A DNA stretch of 64,000 bases from contig NZ_JACSPV010000002.1 of the NCBI RefSeq assembly GCF_014836955.1, forward strand, positions 62,001 through 126,000, read 5' to 3'. Origin of the DNA: Bacillus norwichensis. Lineage in GTDB: Bacteria; Bacillota; Bacilli; Bacillales; Bacillaceae_C. This document shows, piece by piece, positions 16,367 to 26,611 of this stretch. The position numbers and the translations under genes were made by a program. The notes beneath the pieces were generated by a model. The model saw only the letters and a list, made by a program, of their open reading frames with translations, was not told the origin of the DNA and searched no databases. The number at the start of each line of letters is the position of its first letter. The stretch's first letter is position 1.

Positions 16367-17573
16367 GCTATGGCCTGAAAGGCTTCAAGAATTTATAAAA
16401 GAAATGCGCCGTTACTTCAAATATATGTTTAACGATCACATGAAGTTTGTCTTGATATTTGGAGGCGGTGCAGTCATTTATTATTATTCGCAATGGGTGA
16501 AGCAACTCACGCCAGACTTTCCAATCAGTCTTGTCATGTCGCTTGTTTTAGCCTTCTTCTTGACCGTTAGTCCCATCATTACATTATTGAAAGAAGGGGA
16601 CATGGTTTTCTTATTGCCGCTGGAGAGGGACCTGTCGGGTTATTTCAAAAAAGGGATGAAGCTCAGCTTTATAATTCAGGCGTACCTGCTTCTTTTTGTG
16701 CTTGCAGCGCTTATGCCTATGTATTTTAAAGCAACCGGTGCTGGCTTGGCTTCTTTTCTATATTTATTCGGATTGTTGTTACTTCTGAAATATTGGAATT
16801 TAAGGATTCATTGGGACGCAATGAAAACAATGGATCAGGGAACTCAGATCGCGGATCCGCTCATTCGCTTTATTTTGAATGCATCAGGGCTTTATCTTAT
16901 TGTGGAAAAAGCATCGTGGTGGTTCTTGGTGGCAATTCTGTTGATTATGGTGGCTTTTGCTCTTTTTATGAGGGCTTCAGTGAAAAATAAATTGCTGAAA
17001 TGGGAGCTGTTGATTGAAAAAGAACAAGGCAGAATGCAAATGTTCTATAGGATGGCAAATATGTTCACGGATGTGCCACATTTAAAAAGTAAGGTACGAA
17101 GAAGAAAATGGCTTGATCCTGTTTTTCACTTTATCTCCTTTGGGGACAAAAACACTTTCCGCTACTTATATTCAAGGACGCTTGTCCGGACTAGTGAATA
17201 TTCAGGACTCATTGTCCGACTGACATTAATTGCAGCTGTTATTCTAGCCTTTGTCAATAACTTATATGTGGCAATTGGTGTATCTCTGATTTTTCTCTAT
17301 TTGACAGGCTTTCAGCTTATCCCCATTTTTAAACGGCATGATGCAAAAGTTTGGATACATCTATACCCAGTACCGTCCCTCTATAAAAAGCTGGACTTTT
17401 ATCGTTTATTGGTTCAAGTGCTCGCCATTCAAGGGCTGGTGTTCGGGGCGGCTACTGCATTAAGTGGAAGCTTTATCAATGCCGGATTGGTGTTAGCAGT
17501 AAGTCTTTTGTTTGCGTTTGTTTTTGGGAGACATTATGCCCCTGGGAGAATCAAGAAAATAGAGCAATATTAA
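16350..17573 (+). CDS. ecsB: ABC transporter permease EcsB
   Basis: 407 residues, close to the 408 of B. subtilis EcsB. A short cytoplasmic head (ELWPERLQEFIKEMRRYFKYM) precedes several membrane segments, a central soluble stretch near 225-275 (FYRMANMFTDVPHLKSKVRRR), and a second hydrophobic half. It is the membrane partner of EcsA. The ATG lies within the end of ecsA after AAGGAAGAGCCTG. ecsC is missing: the gene is followed at once by a terminator. Confidence 0.92.
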   Translation: MKQINELWPERLQEFIKEMRRYFKYMFNDHMKFVLIFGGGAVIYYYSQWVKQLTPDFPISLVMSLVLAFFLTVSPIITLLKEGDMVFLLPLERDLSGYFKKGMKLSFIIQAYLLLFVLAALMPMYFKATGAGLASFLYLFGLLLLLKYWNLRIHWDAMKTMDQGTQIADPLIRFILNASGLYLIVEKASWWFLVAILLIMVAFALFMRASVKNKLLKWELLIEKEQGRMQMFYRMANMFTDVPHLKSKVRRRKWLDPVFHFISFGDKNTFRYLYSRTLVRTSEYSGLIVRLTLIAAVILAFVNNLYVAIGVSLIFLYLTGFQLIPIFKRHDAKVWIHLYPVPSLYKKLDFYRLLVQVLAIQGLVFGAATALSGSFINAGLVLAVSLLFAFVFGRHYAPGRIKKIEQY

Positions 17574-17600
17574 AAGCACTCGCCCCGCGAGTGCTTTTTG
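17573..17600 (+). terminator. Terminator of ecsAB
   Basis: AGCACTCG pairs with CGAGTGCT and TTTTT follows directly. Confidence 0.85.
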
Positions 17601-17689
17601 GATGGTGTGAATCTTTTCAGCATTTATTGGACTCATGCAGAGAAAGGTGGAGACAAAGCACTGCCTGAATAAGCCAAACGAATCCCGCT

Positions 17690-17852
17690 CGCAAGAAATC
17701 AAATTTTGCGCTCACTCGATAAAATCCTTTTGAAAAATCTGTAGCATCCGCCAGAGGCATTCACTTTATTCAGCTGGGTTTGAACCCCTACTGAATGGAG
17801 TATTGATAAGCATTTACCTCACCACTTACAGAAGTGGGAGACTTCTACTCTT
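17690..17852 (-). repeat. Interspersed repeat family C, copy 1 (IS200/IS605-like non-autonomous element?)
   Basis: Read on the minus strand: a foldable left end (CTCCCACTTCTGTAAGTGG), then TACTCCATTCAGTAGGGG and a palindromic AACCCAGCTGAAT, then TCTGGCGGATGCTACAGATT and GATTTTATCGAGTGAGC. The same blocks in the same order occur on the plus strand at 35515-35670. The left hairpin with CCCACTT resembles the subterminal hairpins of IS200/IS605 elements, but no transposase is present. It fills the gap between ecsB and yhaA. Confidence 0.6.
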
Positions 17853-17910
17853 GAGGCTCTTTTATTTTTTCTGCTTTGACATAAAAGGTGCCTTTACTGT
17901 TGCTTTGCTA

Positions 17911-19122
17911 CTAAGAAATAGCGATAGACTCATCTTTTGAAAGTGCCTGTTTTTGATATTCTACAGCAGCTAATACCAAAGTCTTAGCCCCTAAAAGCAT
18001 TGATTTTTCGTTGATATCAAATTTTGGATGATGATGAGGATATGGAGATTCGGTATCATCGGGTTGAGCTCCGGTGAAGAAAAAGGTGCCTTTTACATGT
18101 TGTAAATAATAAGCAAAATCTTCGCCGCCCATTTGTTGTTCCAATTCTTCAACCTTCGTGACACCCGGAACATCTGCCGCTAGTTTCGCCAGAAACTCTG
18201 TTTCTTGTTTATGGTTTACGACTGCTGGGTAGCCGCGGTGAAAATTGTATTCATATCCACAGTCTCCGTTGGCGAGACAGGTTCCTTTTACAACTGCTTC
18301 AATTTCTTGCTCGATTAAATCGCGGACATCTTCACTGAATGTCCTAACTGTCCCTTGCAGATTGGCAGTATCCGCAATAACATTAAAGGCATTCTCTGCG
18401 ATGAAAGAGCCAACCGAAACAACTGCTGATTCAACGGGGTTCACTCTCCGGCTTACAATTTGTTGAAGGTTCACGACAAGTTGAGAGCCAATCGCAACTG
18501 CATCCTTTGTCTTATGCGGCATCGCCCCATGACCTCCACGGCCTTTAATCAGGATTTCAAAGCGGTCTGCAGCAGCCATGAATGGACCTGTACGATAACT
18601 AATCGTTCCATGTGGGATCTCCGCCCATAGATGCGTCCCAAAAATGGCATCTACACCATTTAGACAGCCGTCTTCGATCATGGAAATGGCCCCACCGGGT
18701 GCGAACTCTTCGGCATGCTGATGAATGAGTACATACTCACCTGAAAGTTCCTCTCTGAGCTCATTCAGAGCTTTACCGATCATCAATAATGATGCGGTGT
18801 GACCGTCATGACCGCATGCATGCATCACACCAGGCACTTTTGAACTGAACGGAAGGCCAGTTTCTTCTTGAATTGGAAGTGCATCAAAATCAGCGCGCAA
18901 TGCAACAGTTTTACCAGGATTTCCGCCTTTGATCCGCGCAACGACACCGTTTCCTCCCACATTCGTTTCTACATCAACCCCTAGCTGTTTGTAAAAATCA
19001 GCGATATACGCTGGTGTCTTGATTTCTTGGAAAGATAATTCGGGGTTTTGATGCAGGTGGCGTCTAATTCGCACCATTTCATCGTAATGTTCTTCTAATT
19101 TCTTAAATAGAGCCTGCTCCAA
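17911..19122 (-). CDS. yhaA: M20-family amidohydrolase YhaA
   Basis: 403 residues. Metal and catalytic motifs of the M20 aminoacylase/IAA-amidohydrolase type are in order: RRHLHQNPELSFQE (19-32), LRADFDALPIQEETG, MHACGHDGHTASLL, HQHAEE, GRGGHGAMPHKT and the C-terminal MGGEDFAYYL. These enzymes hydrolyse N-acyl amino acids or similar amides; the exact substrate is unknown. The start is TTG at 19122, six bases after a GGTGGT purine site. It matches B. subtilis YhaA by position after ecs. Confidence 0.88.
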   Translation of the reverse strand: MEQALFKKLEEHYDEMVRIRRHLHQNPELSFQEIKTPAYIADFYKQLGVDVETNVGGNGVVARIKGGNPGKTVALRADFDALPIQEETGLPFSSKVPGVMHACGHDGHTASLLMIGKALNELREELSGEYVLIHQHAEEFAPGGAISMIEDGCLNGVDAIFGTHLWAEIPHGTISYRTGPFMAAADRFEILIKGRGGHGAMPHKTKDAVAIGSQLVVNLQQIVSRRVNPVESAVVSVGSFIAENAFNVIADTANLQGTVRTFSEDVRDLIEQEIEAVVKGTCLANGDCGYEYNFHRGYPAVVNHKQETEFLAKLAADVPGVTKVEELEQQMGGEDFAYYLQHVKGTFFFTGAQPDDTESPYPHHHPKFDINEKSMLLGAKTLVLAAVEYQKQALSKDESIAIS

Positions 19123-19303
19123 TGAGAACCACCACCTATTTTTTATTTAAAACGATTATAGCATAGAGGAAGCCTTATATCTTTATTCAAGATATTACCG
19201 GATCACAAAGAAAAATAAGGAAATGCCACAGACAAGTGCATTCCCTTTCAATTGAGATATTTATCATTTCCCTGTAGAAGACTCCCATTAAGGGGCGAGA
19301 GGT

Positions 19304-20698
19304 TCAAATAAAAAACAATGCGGTAATGGTTGTAACAATTAATCCGATGATAACAGGGATTAGATTGCGCCGTGCCAATTCAAAAGGATCGACATTGCAG
19401 ATTGCGGCCGCAGGTATGAGTGCCCAGGGAACGAGTGTTCCTCCGCCGATCCATATGGTTGTAATCTGTCCCAAAGCTGTCAAAGATGCTGTACCGGATC
19501 CGATCGCTTTGCCGAATAATGCGGCAATGGAACCTGTAAGTGGAAGGCCGGAGAAACCGGAGCCGTCCAATCCTGTAATCACTCCAACTGTTGCAATTGT
19601 GAAAGCTCCCAATGATTTAGTGATAGGTACAACTGCTGCGAGGGCTGTTCCAAGGTCGTTGATAATCCCTTCGGAACCCTCAGGTAAGGAACTGCCAATC
19701 ATTTGTTCAAAGCCGCTTCCGCCGAGATAGAAAAATGCAGCTATGGGAATAACTGGGCCAAAAACACGAAAGCCGAATTGTAACCCTTCAATAAGAAATT
19801 TTGTTGTTTTTTCCAAGGCCTGCTGTTTATGGGCTGCTATAGATGTGAATATTAGTATTAATACGGATGTGCCGCCAATGAGGGCAGTGGCTTCACCACC
19901 CTGAAGCTTCAAGGTGAACATCATGATTATATTGGCTGCAAATAAGAGAGGAATGATTGCTGCGAAAATACGTTTGACGGGAAGGGAAAGTTCGCTTTCT
20001 TCATTGTTTTTCAAGAGCTCTTCCGCTGAGAACTTTTTTATAGAGTCAAGCTTACCTTTCTTCATATCCCTTTTTAATAGGACAAAAGCGGTGACTGTTG
20101 TGACGATACCCATTATGATGATAAGGGGAATGCTGGCTGTGATCACGTCTGAGGCAGCGATTCCAGCCGCGTCGCCCGACAATTTTGGTGCGGCCTGAAT
20201 GATGAAATCACCGGATAAAGCGATGCCGTGACCAAACAGATTCATTGCCATGGCGGCACCAAGGGCTGGAAGACCGACACGCAGGGCGACGGGCAACAAG
20301 ACTGCTCCCATTAGAGCAACTGCAGGAGAGGGCCAAAAAAACCAGGAAATAATCATCATAACGATTCCAATCGTCCAAAAGGCAAGTGTTGGTGTTTTGA
20401 TGATTTTGGCAAAAGGTGAAATCATCAGATCATTTATTCCTGTTGCCATCAACACTCGGCTCATGGACGTAATGATTGAAATGACTAAGATGATGGACAA
20501 AAGTTCGGAGATAGCATACATGAAGCTTGAAAAAATCCCGCTGATGGCTGCAGCTACGGATCCTGTTGCGGTAAGTCCAAGGAGTAAAACACCAGCTATG
20601 CAAATAATCGTGATATCGCGTCTGAGAATCATCATCAGAATGGTAAGGCCGATGAACAGAAGATAGATCCAGTGTAAGGCCGTCAATTCTAATCCCAC
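19304..20698 (-). CDS. yhfA: YhfA-type secondary transporter
   Basis: 464 residues with about 11-12 membrane segments, length close to B. subtilis YhfA. Repeated patterns such as FWPSPAVALMGAVLLPVALR and SGFSGLPLTGSIAALFGKA suggest an ion-transporter/C4-dicarboxylate-like fold with two inverted halves. The substrate is unknown. GTG 20698 is chosen because GGGAGG lies 5-6 bases before it; the frame reads further upstream without a site. It is the gene next to hmoB, as in B. subtilis. Confidence 0.78.
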   Translation of the reverse strand: MGLELTALHWIYLLFIGLTILMMILRRDITIICIAGVLLLGLTATGSVAAAISGIFSSFMYAISELLSIILVISIITSMSRVLMATGINDLMISPFAKIIKTPTLAFWTIGIVMMIISWFFWPSPAVALMGAVLLPVALRVGLPALGAAMAMNLFGHGIALSGDFIIQAAPKLSGDAAGIAASDVITASIPLIIIMGIVTTVTAFVLLKRDMKKGKLDSIKKFSAEELLKNNEESELSLPVKRIFAAIIPLLFAANIIMMFTLKLQGGEATALIGGTSVLILIFTSIAAHKQQALEKTTKFLIEGLQFGFRVFGPVIPIAAFFYLGGSGFEQMIGSSLPEGSEGIINDLGTALAAVVPITKSLGAFTIATVGVITGLDGSGFSGLPLTGSIAALFGKAIGSGTASLTALGQITTIWIGGGTLVPWALIPAAAICNVDPFELARRNLIPVIIGLIVTTITALFFI

Positions 20699-20801
20699 AT
20701 TTATTCCTCCCTGCGGCGTCAAATGTCAGTAGGGACAAAAGCCCAAATTCCCATACTGCATCATATGACAGCCAGGGCACGGTGTGTCAGCATAATCAAA
20801 C

Positions 20802-21317
20802 CTAATCTGTATTTTTCTCATCTTCATTATCCAGCACAAAGACAGCTAGGTAAGAAGGTCCGGAAAAGCCATTTGTGCTCTTTGCAGCTTGGATGACCGT
20901 GGAATGAGAATCAGCGAATAGAGCAGATTGTTGCCAGCTCCTTAATGATTCCTCGTCCTCCCAAATTGTCATGGCGATGTACGTGTCACTGGATAGTGGG
21001 CGAAGCAGTCGGAAGGCGGTGAAGCCGGGAAGCGAGTCGACTTTTTTCATGTGATCTGAGAACGTATATTCAAAAACGGGACGACTTTCTTCACGTATAG
21101 ATATATGGTCGCAAGCAACGTGGCCTTTCTGTTCAAGCTGTCCGGAAGAATGGATAACTTCGTATTTTCTGGGGGATTGAAAAATCGTTTTCCCTTCGGT
21201 TTCGTGCCATAATTGGCAAGTATCTGCATTTTGCATTAAAAGCATGCGGTCTTCCGGATGTTTGTCTTTCATTTTTTTTAAGAAGAAAAATGTTCCAGTT
21301 GTAATGTATGTGTACAT
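20802..21317 (-). CDS. hmoB: Heme-degrading monooxygenase HmoB
   Basis: 171 residues. The N-terminal half begins MYTYITTGTFFFLKKMKDKH; the C-terminal half is an antibiotic-biosynthesis-monooxygenase (ABM) ferredoxin-like fold with GFTAFRLLRPLSSDTYIAMT followed by WEDEESLRSWQQS. This layout is HmoB (YhgC), which opens heme to release iron. It is divergent from the hemEHY operon that makes heme, as in B. subtilis. GAGGTG precedes ATG 21317. Confidence 0.88.
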   Translation of the reverse strand: MYTYITTGTFFFLKKMKDKHPEDRMLLMQNADTCQLWHETEGKTIFQSPRKYEVIHSSGQLEQKGHVACDHISIREESRPVFEYTFSDHMKKVDSLPGFTAFRLLRPLSSDTYIAMTIWEDEESLRSWQQSALFADSHSTVIQAAKSTNGFSGPSYLAVFVLDNEDEKNTD

Positions 21318-21557
21318 TCACGACACCTCTTTTATATAGAGTACTTATTTGTATGAGTCTACCCAAATGAAGTGAGGACAAAACAAAGCAAGGAAGCTTG
21401 TGAAAAAAGCACAAATTTATGACAACCCCGCATCCCGCCTATACTTTGGATAGGAAAAGTAATATAGTAGGCATGAGTCAATCACATGTTCTATTATATG
21501 AATGGAAATAGATTATTTTTATATACGAGAAAAACCTGAAAGGTGGCTTCCTTGTTC

Positions 21558-22604
21558 ATGGGTAAAATCACAAATGATACATTTTTAAGGGCTGCGAAAG
21601 GAGAGAAGACGGATCATGTACCAGTTTGGTATATGCGTCAGGCTGGACGTTCTCAGCCAGAATATCGGGAACTGAAAGAAAAGTACTCTCTTTTCGAAAT
21701 CACGCACCGTCCGGAAATTTGCGCTTATGTAACAAGGCTTCCGGTAGAAAGCTACAATGTAGATGCGGCAATTTTATACAAAGATATCATGACCCCGCTT
21801 CCAGCGCTAGGCGTGAATGTGGAAATCGTCGGTGGGGTTGGCCCTGTCATTGATAATCCAATTCGTTCCGTAGCTGATGTTGAGAAACTCGGTGAGCTTC
21901 ATCCAGAAAAAGATATTGATTATGTTTTAGAAACAATCAAGATTTTAACGGAAGAGCAATTAACGGTTCCATTGATTGGGTTTGGAGGCGCTCCGTTTAC
22001 ATTGGCGTCATATATGGTTGAAGGAGGGCCTTCTAAAAATTACCATAAAACGAAAGCGTTCATGTATTCAGAGCCAAAAGCGTGGTCGCTACTAATGGAT
22101 AAGCTTGCAGATATGACGGTCGTCTATTTGAAAGCCCAAATTAAAGCAGGAGCCAGTGCTGTGCAATTATTTGATTCGTGGGTTGGTGCGCTGAGCCGTG
22201 CCGATTACCGAACATTTATTAAACCAGTTATGGAAAGGATATTCTCTGAACTGAAAAATGAGAATGTCCCGCTTATCATGCATGGAGTAGGAGCCAGCCA
22301 CCTTGCGCTGGAATGGAATGATTTACCGCTTGATGTGGTCGGCCTTGACTGGAGACTGCCGATCGCTGATGCTCGCAAGTTAGGCGTTACAAAAGCGGTA
22401 CAAGGAAACCTAGATCCTGCTGTGCTTATTTCTTCATGGGATGTCATAGAAGAAAGAGCAAAAGAAATCATTGATCAAGGGATAGAAAAACCCGGTTTTG
22501 TTTTTAATCTTGGCCATGGTGTGTTTCCAGAGGTCAAACCGGAAACACTAAAAAAACTGACTGCATTTGTTCATGAATATAGTGCAGAGAAACTAAAGCA
22601 GTAG
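21558..22604 (+). CDS. hemE: Uroporphyrinogen decarboxylase HemE
   Basis: 348 residues from ATG 21558. [20 protein letters not shown] carries the substrate-binding arginines, [20 protein letters not shown] the catalytic Asp region, and [20 protein letters not shown] and [10 protein letters not shown] complete the fold. It decarboxylates uroporphyrinogen III to coproporphyrinogen III in the cytoplasm. AAAGGTGG lies 11 bases before this ATG and 5 before an in-frame TTG at 21552, so the latter may be used. First gene of hemEHY, with 25 bases to hemH. Confidence 0.96.
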   Translation: MGKITNDTFLRAAKGEKTDHVPVWYMRQAGRSQPEYRELKEKYSLFEITHRPEICAYVTRLPVESYNVDAAILYKDIMTPLPALGVNVEIVGGVGPVIDNPIRSVADVEKLGELHPEKDIDYVLETIKILTEEQLTVPLIGFGGAPFTLASYMVEGGPSKNYHKTKAFMYSEPKAWSLLMDKLADMTVVYLKAQIKAGASAVQLFDSWVGALSRADYRTFIKPVMERIFSELKNENVPLIMHGVGASHLALEWNDLPLDVVGLDWRLPIADARKLGVTKAVQGNLDPAVLISSWDVIEERAKEIIDQGIEKPGFVFNLGHGVFPEVKPETLKKLTAFVHEYSAEKLKQ

Positions 22605-22629
22605 ACTTTTCCAGAAGGAGAGCAGCAAG

Positions 22630-23565
22630 ATGCCGAAAAAGAAAATGGGATTGCTCGTTATGGCATACGGAACTCCATATAACGAAGATGATATTGAACG
22701 TTACTATACTCACATAAGGCGCGGGAGAAAGCCTTCTCCCGAAGCGTTGGAAGATTTAAGGAACAGATACGAGGCGATTGGGGGAATTTCACCGCTGGCC
22801 AAAATTACTGAAAATCAGGCCTATGGACTTGCCACCCGGTTGAATGAAGTCCAAGATGAGGTGGAATTTAAAGCATATATCGGATTAAAGCATATTGAGC
22901 CGTTTATTGAAGATGCTGTACAGAAAATGCAGGATGATGGAATTAAAGAGGCCGTATCGCTCGTTTTGGCGCCTCATTTCTCCACTTTCAGTGTAAAGTC
23001 GTATAACGGACGTGCCCAGGAAACGGCCGCTGAGTCGGGAGACCTTAAAATTACATCCATTGAAAGCTGGTACAAGGAACCTAAATTTATCGATTACTGG
23101 GTCAGGCAAGTTAAAGAAGTTTATGATAGCATGCCGAATGATGAACGGGAGGCAGCTTGTTTGATTGTATCTGCACACAGCTTGCCGGAGAAAATTCTTC
23201 AATTCCATGATCCATATCCTCAGCAGTTGCAGGAGACAGCAGACCTGATTGCAAAAGGAGCGGGCATTAAAGATTATGAGGTTGGGTGGCAAAGTGAGGG
23301 TAATACGCCTGAACCATGGCTCGGCCCTGATGTACAGGATTTGACACGCGATTTATACGATCAGAAAAAATACAAGGCTTTTGTTTATATACCAGTTGGC
23401 TTTGTTTCAACCCACTTGGAAGTGCTCTATGATAACGACCACGAGTGCAAAGCAGTGACAGATGAAGTGGGAGCATCATATTACAGGCCCGCAATGCCAG
23501 ATGCGCAGCCTGAATTTATTGATGCGTTGGCGACAGTAGTTTTAAAGCAACTTGGAAAACTTTAA
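22630..23565 (+). CDS. hemH: Coproporphyrin III ferrochelatase HemH (CpfC)
   Basis: 311 residues, the length of the Gram-positive monomeric enzyme. [19 protein letters not shown] at the N-terminus, the catalytic His in SAHSLPEKI (about residue 183) and the conserved Glu in [13 protein letters not shown] are present. In Firmicutes it inserts iron into coproporphyrin III. AAGGAGAGCAGCAAG provides the ribosome site. Middle gene of the operon; hemY begins 21 bases after its stop. Confidence 0.96.
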   Translation: MPKKKMGLLVMAYGTPYNEDDIERYYTHIRRGRKPSPEALEDLRNRYEAIGGISPLAKITENQAYGLATRLNEVQDEVEFKAYIGLKHIEPFIEDAVQKMQDDGIKEAVSLVLAPHFSTFSVKSYNGRAQETAAESGDLKITSIESWYKEPKFIDYWVRQVKEVYDSMPNDEREAACLIVSAHSLPEKILQFHDPYPQQLQETADLIAKGAGIKDYEVGWQSEGNTPEPWLGPDVQDLTRDLYDQKKYKAFVYIPVGFVSTHLEVLYDNDHECKAVTDEVGASYYRPAMPDAQPEFIDALATVVLKQLGKL

Positions 23566-23586
23566 TTAAAAGAAGGCGATTTCGGT

Positions 23587-24999
23587 TTGGCAGAAGACAA
23601 GAAAAAAGTTGTTGTGATCGGTGGTGGAATAACCGGTTTATCAGCAGCGTACTATCTACAAAAAACAATTCGTGAAAAGAACCTGTCTTGTGATGTCTTG
23701 CTTGTGGAAGCGAGCCATAAACTTGGAGGCAAATTTCAAACAGTATATAAAGATGGTTTTACAATTGAACGCGGCCCCGACTCTTTTCTTGAAAGGAAGA
23801 AGAGTGCGGCAGAACTTGCTACAGATGTCGGATTGAAAGATGAACTGGTGAACAATACAGCGGGACGGTCTTTTGTACTTGCCAATGAGAAGCTCCATCC
23901 AATGCCCAAGGGGGCAGTTATGGGAATTCCGACGAAAATAACGCCTTTCATTACAACTGATTTATTTTCAATTCAAGGTAAAATGAGGGCGGCAGCAGAT
24001 TTTGTCATGCCTCGCTCAAAAGTTTCAGGAGACCAATCACTGGGCGGCTTTTTCCGCAGGCGTCTAGGAGATGAAGTGGTGGAAAATCTGGTAGAACCAC
24101 TTCTTTCAGGCATTTATGCGGGTGATATAGACCGACTCAGTTTAATGTCTACATTTCCACAATTTTATCAGGTGGAACAGAAATACAGAAGCTTGATTAT
24201 GGGGATGAAGAAGACAACGCCCGCTGGGCCGAAAAAGGAAGTCAATGCAAAAAACCAAGGGATTTTCTTGACTTTGAAAGGCGGTCTTCAGTCGCTTATC
24301 AAAGCAACAGAAGAAAATCTCGAACCTTCTTCGATATTAAAAGGAACACGTGTCGTTTCTATTGTGAATAACAATGAAAAAGGGTACAAGCTTCAACTAA
24401 ATAACGGAGAGTGGCTTGAAGCGGACAGCATTATCCTTACACTGCCCCATCCTGCATTGGCAGATTTGTTCCCATATAATCCTGTCATTCAGGAGCTGAG
24501 GGAAATGCCTGCTACCTCGGTAGCAACGGTTGCAATGGCCTTTGATGCGAAAGATGTCGATGATCATTTGGATGGGACCGGTTTTGTAGTATCAAGAAAC
24601 AGTGATTATACGATCACGGCGTGTACATGGACGCATAAAAAATGGCCGCATACCACACCGGAAGGAAAAGTGTTGTTGCGTTGCTATGTTGGCCGTGCAG
24701 GTGAGGAAACCGTTGTAGATTTATCAGATGAAGAGATAGAAAGAATTGTTTTGGCAGATTTGAAGCGGACAATGGATTTAACAGCGAAACCAAACTTTAC
24801 GATTGTAACAAGGTGGAAGCAGGCAATGCCGCAATACACTGTTGGCCATAAAGAGCGAATTGATAAAATCAAATCTGATTTCCAAAATAATATGCCAGGG
24901 GTATTCATTGCCGGCAGCTCCTATGAAGGTTTGGGAATTCCTGATTGTATTGATCAGGGAAAAGCTGCGGTAAATGATGTGTTACGACATATATATTAA
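23587..24999 (+). CDS. hemY: Coproporphyrinogen III oxidase HemY (CgoX)
   Basis: 470 residues. N-terminal FAD-binding GxGxxG is VVVIGGGITGLSAAYYL (9-25), with the acidic end VEASHKLGGKFQT. The C-terminal FAD motif is GVFIAGSSYEGLGIPDCI. HemY oxidises coproporphyrinogen III (and protoporphyrinogen IX) in the coproporphyrin-dependent heme pathway. The start is TTG, with AGAAGGCG upstream. Last gene of hemEHY; a terminator follows at once. Confidence 0.95.
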   Translation: MAEDKKKVVVIGGGITGLSAAYYLQKTIREKNLSCDVLLVEASHKLGGKFQTVYKDGFTIERGPDSFLERKKSAAELATDVGLKDELVNNTAGRSFVLANEKLHPMPKGAVMGIPTKITPFITTDLFSIQGKMRAAADFVMPRSKVSGDQSLGGFFRRRLGDEVVENLVEPLLSGIYAGDIDRLSLMSTFPQFYQVEQKYRSLIMGMKKTTPAGPKKEVNAKNQGIFLTLKGGLQSLIKATEENLEPSSILKGTRVVSIVNNNEKGYKLQLNNGEWLEADSIILTLPHPALADLFPYNPVIQELREMPATSVATVAMAFDAKDVDDHLDGTGFVVSRNSDYTITACTWTHKKWPHTTPEGKVLLRCYVGRAGEETVVDLSDEEIERIVLADLKRTMDLTAKPNFTIVTRWKQAMPQYTVGHKERIDKIKSDFQNNMPGVFIAGSSYEGLGIPDCIDQGKAAVNDVLRHIY

Positions 25000-25003
25000 A
25001 ATG

Positions 25004-25041
25004 GAGGAGCGGTTCTGGAAACCGTTCCTCTTATTGTTTTT
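25004..25041 (+). terminator. Terminator of hemEHY
   Basis: GAGGAGCGGTT pairs with AACCGTTCCTC (one wobble pair) and is followed by TTATTGTTTTT. Confidence 0.85.
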
Positions 25042-25120
25042 CGATGATGATGCGGGTAATCTTGCTGGTTAATTCCCGGTCTTTCTTCTGTAAAAACACA
25101 TTCAACCCTCGGTTTCAAAT

Positions 25121-25702
25121 TTAGATTCTTAGTGAGCAACGGAACCCTCTGCCACCAAAGTAGGCATCCGCTCCATTATGATACAAGAAGACATGTCCGA
25201 AGCGAAAATCGCAAAAAAGCGCACCGCCAAGCTCTCTAATATCGGAAGGTGTCTGCACCCAACTCGATGTTTTCATATCAACATGCTCAAGCTTCTGCAA
25301 TTCTCGATATTGTTCTTCCGTTAACAGTTCAATGCCCATAGCAGCCGCCATATCAGTAGCGTTATTTTCCGGTTTATGTTTTTTTCTCGATTCTAGCCCT
25401 TCGCGGTCGAAGCAAACACTTCTGCGCCCTTTAGGACTTTCCGCTGAACAATCATAAAAAATATATTCATCCTTCTTTTTATCATGACCGACAACATCTG
25501 GTTCACCGCCGGTTCCCTCCATTTCATTGAGTGACCAAACCTTTTCAGGATTCGCATCCAACTTTGCTTGGACTTTAGTCCATTCAAGACCTTGATGGCG
25601 ATGCATATTTTTTTCAAAACGAGCTTTCAAAACATTGAACAACTCTTCGCGCTGTTCTGGTGACAATATCTTTTTATTGCTGATTTTATCACTATTTGTC
25701 AT
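25121..25702 (-). CDS. DUF4256 family protein
   Basis: 193 residues, soluble. SPEQREELFNVLKARFEKNM, GLEWTKVQAKLDANPEKVWS, MEGTGGEPDVVG and IFYDCSAESPKGRRS are the conserved DUF4256 segments; SSWVQTPSDIRELGGALFCD and YHNGADAYFGGRGFR close the protein. No enzymatic role is known. It is a single gene at the edge of an AT-rich, decayed stretch and is not part of the B. subtilis synteny. Confidence 0.85.
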   Translation of the reverse strand: MTNSDKISNKKILSPEQREELFNVLKARFEKNMHRHQGLEWTKVQAKLDANPEKVWSLNEMEGTGGEPDVVGHDKKKDEYIFYDCSAESPKGRRSVCFDREGLESRKKHKPENNATDMAAAMGIELLTEEQYRELQKLEHVDMKTSSWVQTPSDIRELGGALFCDFRFGHVFLYHNGADAYFGGRGFRCSLRI

Positions 25703-26148
25703 GTTCGTTTCCCCTTTATCGTTTTTATGCAGAATGGTTTAAGGATATATAAATAGCTGTGTCAATTCAGTTTATAATAATATAGGTGGTAAATCCATTC
25801 CCCTACGATTTCGTTTTTGAATGATGCAGAAAAGGCAGCGTCGTTTCAAACCATTCAGCTTTATTCGACTATCAGAAGTAGAAAAATGATTAAAGCAGTA
25901 TTCTTAATATGTCATTGATTTTATCTGGATATTAGAATGTTTGTCGTCCTTTTTATTCTAGAGTGTTATGTTTACAGGCCTAAGTATACTACATCAGACA
26001 AAATAATATTTGATTTGGGAAATTTGCAGCAGTTGACTTATCTTTCGAAACTTGACATGGAACAGAATTTGATAAAAAGTAACGATTTTGCAAAAACGAA
26101 AACAGGTATTAACTTATGTACAAAAATAAAGAAAAGGAGAGCGTTAAT
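25703..26148. other. AT-rich gene-free stretch
   Basis: About 450 bases of very AT-rich DNA with stop codons in all frames. I see no RNA motif, repeat or convincing promoter in it. Together with the broken membrane gene that follows, it looks like decaying accessory DNA. Confidence 0.5.
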
Positions 26149-26444
26149 ATGGGGTATTCTGAAATTGCAGTAATATTATTCGTTTATAGTGGACTCGTGA
26201 TTTTCTTTTTAATTCCTTTTCAAAAGGAAAAATTATCAACAGAATCAAATACCCTTCAGATCAATTTTTAAAGCTATTTTACTTTCAGCCTATTAGGATT
26301 TACGTTAATTAGCATTAGGTTAGGATATACTGGTGTAGAACACCATTCTCACAGTGTATCCTTCCTATATATACTATTTGCGTTGTATTTGCATATACAA
26401 TGGTTCTTTTATTGCTTATAGGATATGTTAGGACATTAAAATAG
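26149..26444 (+). pseudogene. Frameshifted small membrane protein gene
   Basis: A good ribosome site (AAAAGGAGAGC) precedes ATG 26149. The frame gives MGYSEIAVILFVYSGLVIFF and a stop after 40 codons at 26269. Continuing in the other frames gives SLLGFTLISIRLGYTGVEHH with a second hydrophobic run, then YTMVLLLLIGYVRTLK to a stop at 26442. Together these look like a roughly 95-residue, three-helix membrane protein broken by at least two frameshifts. The 40-residue first part could still be made. Family not recognised. Confidence 0.45.
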
Positions 26445-26611
26445 GACATTAAAAATCGTAAAGCACACAAATAAGTAAAAATAGTAATTAGTTTTCAGAT
26501 TGCAATCTTAATATATGAAAAATGGATATGCTATCATAGAGGCAGTTTCTAGGTTTTATGATTTGGATTTTCCATTTATAAACATAAAAAGGCATATGGT
26601 TGAGGAAGCAC

